Of a stretch of DNA of 48,919 nucleotides, positions 8,139 to 14,997 are shown in pieces. The notes beneath the pieces are model-generated. The model had not been told where the DNA came from and did no database searches. It was given only the letters and a program-made list of their open reading frames with translations. Position 1 is the first letter of the stretch, and the number at the start of each line of letters is the position of its first letter. Origin of the DNA: Cryomorphaceae bacterium (GTDB taxonomy: Bacteria > Bacteroidota > Bacteroidia > Flavobacteriales > Schleiferiaceae); assembly GCA_020832345.1 (NCBI GenBank), contig JAFIEY010000144.1:1-48919 (forward strand). Reading direction: 5' to 3'. Both the position numbers and the translations under genes were made by a program.

Positions 8139-9569
8139 ATGATTACCGATAAAAAAACTAAAATAGTTGCAACGCTCGGCCCGGCTTCGGCCAACTTCGA
8201 CACCATGACGGATATGGTAAAATCCGGCGTAAATGTTTTTAGGGTAAATTGTTCCCACAGCAACCCCGAGGGCATTAGAGAAACCATCCGTCTCGTACGT
8301 GAAGTCAATGAAAAAAACAACTTTTCCGTTGCCGTTTTAGCCGATCTTCAAGGCCCAAAACTTAGGGTTGGAGAAATCGAAGATGGCGCAATGCTCACCA
8401 CGGGAAACACTTTTATTCTTACCAGTAAACCTTGTGTTGGAAATTCTGAAAGAGCATATCTTACCTACGAGACCTTTGCACGTGATGTAAAGCCCGGGGA
8501 GCGAATTCTCTTAGACGACGGGAAATTAATGCTGGAAGTTGAAGAGTCAAACCAGGTGGATACCGTAAAAACCCGAGTCATTCAGGGAGGCTCACTAAAG
8601 TCGAGAAAGGGGGTCAATTTGCCCAACACCAAAATATCACTGCCCTGCTTGACCAAAAAGGATTTGGAAGATTTAGAAGCGGCATTGCAAGAAGAGGTCG
8701 AATGGGTTGGACTTTCCTTTGTCCGTTCAGGTGAAGACATCCGGCAGCTTCGGGGAGAGATTAACGCCCGGAAAAGTTTGGCAAAAATCATTTCAAAAAT
8801 TGAGAAGCCCGAAGCGGTTGAAGATATTGACGACATCCTAACCGAAACCGACGCCGTAATGGTAGCGCGTGGAGATCTCGGTGTAGAAGTGCCCATGGAA
8901 CGCGTGCCGGTGATCCAAAAAATGATTGTCAAAAAAGCTTTGGCGAAGAGTGTTCCCATCATTATTGCAACCCAGATGATGGAAACCATGATGGAAAACC
9001 TCAGTCCTACCCGCGCAGAAGTAAACGATGTAGCCAACTCCATGCTCGACGGCGCTGATGCGGTCATGCTCTCAGGAGAAACCTCCGTGGGGAAATATCC
9101 CGTTCAGGTAGTCCAAATGATGCGCAATATTATTGTTTATGTGGAAGAAAATGCCAATTTCCATTTCTTAGATGAACACCCCCCAACCAAAGACGCCGGA
9201 GACCGTTATATCACAGACTCCATTTGCTATAATGCAAGTAAAATTGCCGATCAAATTGGTGCAAAGGCCATTCTTACCATGACCCACTCCGGCTATACCG
9301 GTTTTAAAATATCCAGTCACAGACCACGCACTACGGTTGCGGTTTTTACCGCCAATCGCTCCATTCTCAATATGTTGAGTTTGGTGTGGGGTGTGCAGAC
9401 CTTTTATTACGATAAACTCGGCTCAACGGATCAAAGTTTTGCCGACATTAAGGAAATGGTCGTCCAGGCCGGACTCGCCAAAAAAGGGGATAGAGTGATA
9501 AAAATTGCCAGCATGCCCATCAAGGAATTGGGCATGACGAATACGTTGAAAATTTCTGAAGTTGAATAG
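8139..9569 (+). CDS. pyk: Pyruvate kinase
   Basis: 476 residues, full length. Transfers phosphate from phosphoenolpyruvate to ADP, the last step of glycolysis. The N-terminal KIVATLGPAS strand, the substrate-binding FRVNCSH region (with Asn and Ser), and the active-site segment ISKIEKPEAVEDIDD with its catalytic Lys are all present. So are the metal-binding MVARGDLGVE motif and the ATQMMETM loop. The C-terminal regulatory domain is present (AILTMTHSGYTGFKIS). It is the end of the acpP-fabF-rnc block; 95 bp separate it from the preceding gene. Confidence 0.97.
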   Translation: MITDKKTKIVATLGPASANFDTMTDMVKSGVNVFRVNCSHSNPEGIRETIRLVREVNEKNNFSVAVLADLQGPKLRVGEIEDGAMLTTGNTFILTSKPCVGNSERAYLTYETFARDVKPGERILLDDGKLMLEVEESNQVDTVKTRVIQGGSLKSRKGVNLPNTKISLPCLTKKDLEDLEAALQEEVEWVGLSFVRSGEDIRQLRGEINARKSLAKIISKIEKPEAVEDIDDILTETDAVMVARGDLGVEVPMERVPVIQKMIVKKALAKSVPIIIATQMMETMMENLSPTRAEVNDVANSMLDGADAVMLSGETSVGKYPVQVVQMMRNIIVYVEENANFHFLDEHPPTKDAGDRYITDSICYNASKIADQIGAKAILTMTHSGYTGFKISSHRPRTTVAVFTANRSILNMLSLVWGVQTFYYDKLGSTDQSFADIKEMVVQAGLAKKGDRVIKIASMPIKELGMTNTLKISEVE

Positions 9570-9571
9570 AA

Positions 9572-10409
9572 ATGAAAATTTGTAAGCAATTAAAAAACTC
9601 CCTGATTCCTGGTATTGTTTTTTTAACTTTAATAACCACCGGCTGCCGTGAACCCGAAACATTTTCCGGAGTGGTTGCCGTAACCGGACAAGTGGTAGAT
9701 GATGTTTCCGGTAGTCCTGTGCCGGGGACAAAAATTTTTCTCACGCCAAGGTTTACGAAATACTTTAGTGGCACATATTCATTTCACGATGACCAGCCAG
9801 TAATGGCCCTGACCGATAGCTTGGGGTATTTTTCAATTCAAGTTGAGGTTGTGGATGTAGCCCAGGTTATGCTTTCAACACAATTAATTTATGAGTCCAC
9901 TCTAAAAAGGATGATTTCAATCAAAATCGACGCGGAGGGGATTTTTGAACCGCAGCTAACCCGTTGTTAGTGAGGATTCAAAAATCTACCGACAAGGAAG
10001 ATTTTGGCAGAAAGGGACTTTTTAGAGCAGACTCATTTATAGTGACCCATTACATAGAAAATACCTAACAAGAACGTTTGAGCACCCCTATTATGATGCG
10101 GGCAACTACAATACAAAAATAAGGTTAGCTCGCAGTGGCGTAGTTAAAGTAAACATCAAAAATCCAGGTTCTCCCCTGCCACTACTTAGAGTTCGAAGTT
10201 TAAGAAGTTCTGTGGTATCTAATAACTTTGTATCCACCGATACTACTGTTTATCTAATCATAGGTGAAATTAACCATAGAAACGGAAACAACGATGGGGG
10301 TGAGGTGAGTGTTACTTGGCGAAATGATGCAGGAGCGGTAAATAAATTAACCGAGGTAGCCCAATATATAGAATGGGACACGACCAATTTAAATTTCATC
10401 CTGCATTAA
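9572..10409 (+). pseudogene. Lipoprotein with CarboxypepD-like domain, interrupted by repeat
   Basis: The gene begins 2 bp after pyk with a lipoprotein signal (lipobox ITTGC), followed by a segment like the carboxypeptidase regulatory fold (VTGQVVDDVSGSPVPGTKIFL). After residue 107 (Tyr, codon 9890-9892) a 142-bp family-1 repeat is inserted and the frame ends in it. Removing 9893-10040 (element plus one ATTTAT copy) joins codon 107 directly to AGT at 10041. It then reads on without interruption to the stop at 10409, giving a 229-residue protein. Base 10212 is a GTG inside this second half, not a separate gene. The function of the intact form is unknown. Confidence 0.88.
9893..10034 (+). repeat. 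Family-1 palindromic repeat (copy A, 142 bp) inside a gene
   Basis: Complete element with ends GAGTCCACTCTAAAAAGG and TTTTTAGAGCAGACTC. Exact 6-bp target duplications ATTTAT lie at 9887-9892 and 10035-10040. The central hairpin loop (CCGTT between CTAAC and GTTAG) differs from the copies at 3146 and 20720; the rest is almost identical. It interrupts the lipoprotein gene. Confidence 0.95.
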
Positions 10410-10528
10410 TTTCATTTGAAAATTAATGTAAAACACATTGTTTTAACTACAACATTCATATCCTGTAAGACATAATAATGTAAGTTCCATTTGACTGTTA
10501 AAAAGGAAATTTCAAACAAGTGAAATTA

Positions 10529-10552
10529 TTTGACGTAATCGACCTATATTTG
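10529..10552 (+). promoter_or_regulatory. Candidate promoter of the pterin dehydratase gene
   Basis: TATATTTG at 10545-10552 is a perfect match to the Bacteroidota -7 consensus TAnnTTTG. A TTTG at 10529-10532 precedes it, but the 12-bp spacing is shorter than the usual 19-21, so only the -7 box is convincing. The implied start site is about 27 nt before the ATG. The rest of 10410-10528 shows nothing recognisable. Confidence 0.4.
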
Positions 10553-10584
10553 TGACCGCAAAAACCAATGCTAATTAAAAAATA

Positions 10585-10830
10585 ATGGAAATCTCCACTT
10601 GGAAAAAAGAAAATGGTATTTTAAAAAAATCTTTTTCCGCTGAAAATTACCGCGAGCATTTGGCTATCGTAAATCGGATTGGTCAATTGGCTATTGAGGA
10701 AAACCATCATCCGGAGATTATTCTTCGCTACGACGGCGTCGAAGTTTCCATTACTACCCACGATGCTGGAAACACCATTACGGAAAAAGATATCAAATTG
10801 GCCAAAAGAATTGATGATATTCTAACCTAA
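10585..10830 (+). CDS. phhB: 4a-hydroxytetrahydrobiopterin dehydratase (PCD/DCoH family)
   Basis: 81-residue protein of the pterin carbinolamine dehydratase family, which dehydrates 4a-hydroxytetrahydropterin to regenerate the cofactor of aromatic amino acid hydroxylases. The signature ENHHPEI, with paired active-site histidines, is present. So is the following VEVSITTHDAGNTITEKD strand-helix, in which the third His and the Asp are typical. The protein is compact, lacking the longer N-terminus seen in some homologues. No aromatic amino acid hydroxylase gene is visible in this window, so the pathway link is from family knowledge only. Confidence 0.9.
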   Translation: MEISTWKKENGILKKSFSAENYREHLAIVNRIGQLAIEENHHPEIILRYDGVEVSITTHDAGNTITEKDIKLAKRIDDILT

Positions 10831-11174
10831 ATATACGCACAGCTAAACGACCAAAATGCTTTCGGATTGCCCTTTTTGATCCACGCCAAAACACCTAAAG
10901 CTTTGCAAAATAAAATAAATTTTCGGGTCTAAATTAAACTTGGTATCAAAATTGGCTATTCACCCCCTTGGTTTGAGATTTTCGTGCAAAGACTACGTAA
11001 ACCTTACCGTATATTAGCCGCCGGATTTTTATCCCGTTATTCGCGGGGGTTAGAAACTGTTTTTTGTTTAAAAATAAATTTCGCACAAATCCGACGCAAA
11101 TGACCACGAATGGTTGTTGTATATCAACAAAAATTGATTGCCTCCATTCAAATTTATAATTTAAAACAAATCCA
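10831..11174. other. Intergenic region without recognised feature
   Basis: 344 bp between the pterin dehydratase gene and the S46 peptidase gene. It is AT-rich with a few short inverted repeats but no convincing terminator, RNA gene or dispersed-repeat copy. A minus-strand frame that runs from it into the peptidase gene has no protein-like features. Confidence 0.6.
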
Positions 11175-13325
11175 ATGAAATTGATCAGAACTATCATTTG
11201 TGCAATACTCCTCATTCCGAGTATGGGTATTGCCGACGAGGGCATGTGGTTCCTCATGCACATCGAGCGATTAAATCACCGCGACATGCAGAAAATGGGG
11301 CTTCAACTTACCCCGGAAGAAATTTACAGCGTCAACAATTCCAGTTTGAAGGACGCCATTGTGCAATTTAACGGAGGCTGTACCGCTGAGTTAATTTCCG
11401 ATAAGGGACTTTTACTTACCAATCACCACTGCGGATATGGTGCAATTGCTGAACTTTCAACGACTGAAGACAATATCCTTCGCGATGGATTTTGGGCGAA
11501 GAATTTTGAAGAAGAGCGAAAACCAAAAAAATTGTTTGTTCGCTTTTTCGTAAGAATGGACGATGTGACTGAGCGTATTCTCAATCAGGTGAATGACGAA
11601 ATGGATGAAGAAGAAAGAAGTCGAATCATCAATCAGGAAATTTCTGAAATTCAAAAAGAAAACAACGAAGGTGGAAAATACACTGTTTCCGTTCGTTCTT
11701 TTTATCAAGGAAACGAATTCTATTACTTTGTTTACGAAGACTTCCACGATGTTCGTCTCGTGGGTACTCCAACCTTAAGCATTGGAAAATTTGGAAAAGA
11801 CACCGACAATTGGGAGTGGCCCAGACACACCGGTGATTTTGCCATGTTTCGCGTATATGCTGACAAAAACAATAACCCCGCAGCTTACAGTAAAGAAAAC
11901 GTGCCCTATAAGCCAAAGCATCACCTACCCATTAGTTTAAATGGCATCAAAAAAGGAGATTTCTCTATGATATTGGGTTATCCCGGAAGCACCAATCGCT
12001 GGTTGCCCAGTATGGGTGTGTCGCAAAACATTGAGTATGGCTACCCTGCCTGGGTAGAAGGCTCTAAAAATGCAATGGATGCCATGAAAAAATTCATGAA
12101 TGACGACGAAAAAGTAAATCTTGATTATACATCCAAATATGCAAGTATTGCCAACTACTGGAAAAATCGTCAAGGCATGATCGACGCATTGCAGCAACAC
12201 AAAACGGTGAAAAAGAAGCAAAAAGTCGAAAAGAAATTTGACAAATGGGCCAACAAAAAAGAAAACAAAGAACAATATGGCGAGGTAATGACCATCATTA
12301 ATGAATATTACGCAGCGACAAACGATAAATCGCGACACGATAAATACTTCCTATTACTTATTAACTCAAGCGCATTTGCGGATGTTTCAAAAACGAGTGT
12401 TCCCAAACTAAAAGCCTTTGCGGCCATGGATGAAGGTGAAGAAAAAGATGCAATGCGGGAAAAATTGACAAATGAGGTAAACGAATTTTTTGATAAATAC
12501 CACATGCCATTGGAACAACATGTATTGGCGTCTCAACTTGAACTGTACTACAAAAAAGCCAATTTTGAACTATCAGAAATGATTCAAGAAATTGGGGATA
12601 AAAATAATGGAAACTTCTCCACCTGGGTAAAAAATGCCTTTACATTGAGCATGTTTACTTCAAAAGACCAAATGCTTGCCTATCTAGAATCACCGGAACC
12701 CGAGATGTTGGAGTCTGACCCACTCAACAATTTATCCGAAAATCTATACGCACATTACATTAGACTCAATTCTGAAATAAAAGATCAACAATTGGCTTTC
12801 ATGGGTGCATACAGAAAATATGTGGCCGGCCTGCGCGAATCTAAATTGAGTCCCATCCTCTATCCGGATGCAAACTCTACCTTACGTTTAACCTACGGAA
12901 AAGTAAATCCACTACCTAAAGACAAGCGCAATGATGCAAAGGTGAATTACTATACAACCCTAAAAGGTATGGTCGCAAAACACCAGCCGGGAGATTTTGA
13001 ATTTGACCTAACACAGGAACTCATCGACCTATACAACAAAGGAGATTTTGGCCCATACGCTGACCCAGCTGGTCACATGCCCGTTTGTTTCCTTACCGAC
13101 CACGACATTACCGGAGGAAATTCAGGTTCACCTGTCCTCAACGGAAAAGGTGAACTCATCGGATTGGCCTTTGACGGAAACATCGAAGGGATCGCTGGAG
13201 ACGTGATTTTTGACCCCAAACTCCAACGCACCATCAATGTGGATGTTCGGTTTATTCTCCTCATCGTTGATAAACTTGCCGGGGCACAGAATATTATAGA
13301 TGAGCTTACCATTGTAAAAGACTAA
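11175..13325 (+). CDS. S46 family dipeptidyl-peptidase, DPP7 type
   Basis: 716-residue exported serine peptidase that removes dipeptides from peptide N-termini, normally in the periplasm of peptide-using Bacteroidota. A signal peptide (about residues 1-20) precedes the chymotrypsin-like catalytic fold. The catalytic His lies in TNHHCGYGA (His85) and the nucleophile in GGNSGSPVLN (Ser650); an Asp in HTGDFAMFR is the likely third member. The residue 18 after the serine is Gly668 (AFDGNIEG). In this family Gly there marks DPP7-like hydrophobic P1 preference, whereas DPP11 has Arg and prefers acidic residues. A 56-bp palindromic terminator follows. Confidence 0.95.
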   Translation: MKLIRTIICAILLIPSMGIADEGMWFLMHIERLNHRDMQKMGLQLTPEEIYSVNNSSLKDAIVQFNGGCTAELISDKGLLLTNHHCGYGAIAELSTTEDNILRDGFWAKNFEEERKPKKLFVRFFVRMDDVTERILNQVNDEMDEEERSRIINQEISEIQKENNEGGKYTVSVRSFYQGNEFYYFVYEDFHDVRLVGTPTLSIGKFGKDTDNWEWPRHTGDFAMFRVYADKNNNPAAYSKENVPYKPKHHLPISLNGIKKGDFSMILGYPGSTNRWLPSMGVSQNIEYGYPAWVEGSKNAMDAMKKFMNDDEKVNLDYTSKYASIANYWKNRQGMIDALQQHKTVKKKQKVEKKFDKWANKKENKEQYGEVMTIINEYYAATNDKSRHDKYFLLLINSSAFADVSKTSVPKLKAFAAMDEGEEKDAMREKLTNEVNEFFDKYHMPLEQHVLASQLELYYKKANFELSEMIQEIGDKNNGNFSTWVKNAFTLSMFTSKDQMLAYLESPEPEMLESDPLNNLSENLYAHYIRLNSEIKDQQLAFMGAYRKYVAGLRESKLSPILYPDANSTLRLTYGKVNPLPKDKRNDAKVNYYTTLKGMVAKHQPGDFEFDLTQELIDLYNKGDFGPYADPAGHMPVCFLTDHDITGGNSGSPVLNGKGELIGLAFDGNIEGIAGDVIFDPKLQRTINVDVRFILLIVDKLAGAQNIIDELTIVKD

Positions 13326-13334
13326 AAAAACTTT

Positions 13335-13390
13335 CCTTTTAAAATTAAAAAAGCCGGACGAATTCGTCCGGCTTTTTTAATTTTAAAAGG
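13335..13390. terminator. 56-bp perfect palindrome, bidirectional terminator
   Basis: The two 28-base halves are exact reverse complements, centred on GAATTC. The GC-rich core GCCGGACG/CGTCCGGC is flanked by A-runs and T-runs on both sides, so it would act as an intrinsic terminator in both directions. It lies between the convergent peptidase gene (stop at 13325) and the minus-strand gene ending at 13398. Confidence 0.9.
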
Positions 13391-13397
13391 GTAAAAT

Positions 13398-13967
13398 TTA
13401 GCACCCTTCCAATTCAAAACGCGCTTCAGCTGCTTCGCGATTTAGCTCATCTTCACTTAGAATGATGCTTTGGTTTTCATCGAGAATAAATTCAAGCATA
13501 TTACCTTCTTCACCTTGAATAAAGTTGATAAGGGCTGTTTCGTTGCCATCGGCATCAACGTGATTCCAAACAGTTGCCTCCGGATCAAAGCGCAAATAGG
13601 TGGTCACTTTTTCACCTTCCAAAGAAGTAACGGCAAATTGATTTTGGGTAGCGGTTACCTCAAACTTCTTGCCTTCATGAGCTATTACTTGCGTTTCCTT
13701 TTCACCAGGAGCCATGGCTACTGGATTGCTACCTGTCCAAAATTCCACCAAATTTAACACTATAAAATCACCTAAAAACGCTATTGAATAAACTTGAACA
13801 GCAGTAAAAACATAAAATATAAATGATTTTACAAACTTATTGTCGTGCAAAGTATCATTCCATCCATACACCATTCTGGTCAATGCAAATTCTCCATAAC
13901 ATGAACTTAGCATTGAAGTTCCGGTAATCATTAATGCTAAGGACGCTGAAATAAATCTCTTTTTCAT
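13398..13967 (-). CDS. DUF3332-like lipoprotein
   Basis: 189 residues with a lipoprotein signal (MLSSC) and then a hydrophobic segment around SFIFYVFTAVQVYSIAFLGDFIVLNLVEFW. A beta-rich soluble domain with paired strands follows (KFEVTATQNQFAVTS and TTYLRFDPEATVW). The combination YGEFALTRMVYGWNDTL plus the membrane stretch matches DUF3332 proteins of Bacteroidota, whose function is unknown. It is a single gene, convergent with the peptidase gene and divergent from the FISUMP gene. Confidence 0.8.
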   Translation of the reverse strand: MKKRFISASLALMITGTSMLSSCYGEFALTRMVYGWNDTLHDNKFVKSFIFYVFTAVQVYSIAFLGDFIVLNLVEFWTGSNPVAMAPGEKETQVIAHEGKKFEVTATQNQFAVTSLEGEKVTTYLRFDPEATVWNHVDADGNETALINFIQGEEGNMLEFILDENQSIILSEDELNREAAEARFELEGC

Positions 13968-13993
13968 AACAAAAAATTTTATTGGTTAGATGG

Positions 13994-14027
13994 CTAAATT
14001 AATTAAATATATTTTTTTACAATCAAA
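13994..14027 (-). promoter_or_regulatory. Predicted promoter of the DUF3332-like gene
   Basis: On the minus strand, TTTG (14027-14024) and TAATTTAG (14001-13994; one mismatch to TAnnTTTG) are separated by 22 bp. The implied start lies roughly 20 bp before the ATG at 13967. Motif-based prediction. Confidence 0.4.
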
Positions 14028-14060
14028 TTTTTTAATTAACTTGCATTAAAATTTTTCGAC

Positions 14061-14978
14061 ATGAGATACTTAATACTAAATATTGTAGTTGTAATTCTTT
14101 TGTTTTTACACCAAGTCAATGCTCAGATAACAGACATTGATGGCAATGTATATCCAACGGTGATTATTGGCACCCAAGAATGGATGGCGGAAAATTTACG
14201 CACATCTCGCTTGAGAAATGGGGTAGAAATCCCCAACATCACGAATGCACGGCACTGGACCGACACCCTTGTACCGGCATTTTGTTGGTATAATAATGAT
14301 TCTGCTACACATCATGTGCCTTACGGGAAAATGTATAATGGTTATGCCGCTCTCGACACACTTATTTGTCCGCCGGGTTGGTATGTGCCCACCACTGCAA
14401 ACTGGGATCAAATGGTTCAAGAGCTTGGAGGCACAGCAGTAGCGGGAGGGAAATTAAAGCAAGCCGGCTTCCAACACTGGGATCAGCCCAATACCGGCGC
14501 CGATAATTCGAGCGGCTTTACCGCATTGCCCATCGGATTTCGCAGCAATGTTGATGGAACATTCAATTTTAAGGGTGCTCGTGCCGGTTGGTTTGTGCGC
14601 AGCGGACAACGCGATGTGGAGTTTAGGTGGGTAAGTTGGTCTCTGGCCTCAGCGGGTAGTGGTCCGATGGCACCAAATGCCGGATTGGCCATTCGCTGTT
14701 TTCGCAATCTTAGGATATCTGTGCCCGATAATCCTTCTCCCGAAATTATCGAGGTTTATCCCAATCCCTCCAAAGGAGTTTTTCAAATTCGCCTGCCAAA
14801 CGATCAAAAAACCACTGAAGTTAGGGTTCATAACTTAGAAGGCAAAATGGTTTTCCAAACGCAAACCAACGACAAATCCGTTCTGGAAATTGATTTGGGA
14901 AATTTATCTGCCGGAAATTACGTTTTAGAAATCATTTCAGAGGGCAATTCCGTAATAAAAAGATTGATCTTAAACTAA
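14061..14978 (+). CDS. FISUMP-domain protein with T9SS tail
   Basis: 305 residues. After a signal peptide (to about VNAQ) comes a Fibrobacter succinogenes major paralogous (FISUMP) domain, recognised from IGTQEWMAENLRTSRLRNG, the WYNND segment, LICPPGWYVPT near the middle and LAIRCFRN at its end. The last 75 residues form a type IX secretion type A domain: VYPNPSKGVFQI, a beta-sandwich and the closing LSAGNYVLEI plus KRLILN. The protein should be exported through the T9SS and attached to or released from the surface. The role of FISUMP domains is not established, though many are surface proteins. Confidence 0.93.
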   Translation: MRYLILNIVVVILLFLHQVNAQITDIDGNVYPTVIIGTQEWMAENLRTSRLRNGVEIPNITNARHWTDTLVPAFCWYNNDSATHHVPYGKMYNGYAALDTLICPPGWYVPTTANWDQMVQELGGTAVAGGKLKQAGFQHWDQPNTGADNSSGFTALPIGFRSNVDGTFNFKGARAGWFVRSGQRDVEFRWVSWSLASAGSGPMAPNAGLAIRCFRNLRISVPDNPSPEIIEVYPNPSKGVFQIRLPNDQKTTEVRVHNLEGKMVFQTQTNDKSVLEIDLGNLSAGNYVLEIISEGNSVIKRLILN

Positions 14979-14997
14979 TTTGAAACCTTTTCAGATG

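Noticed and set aside
10946-11263. 105-codon minus-strand frame
   Set aside because: Begins inside the peptidase gene and runs into non-coding DNA; Phe-rich, without a recognisable motif.
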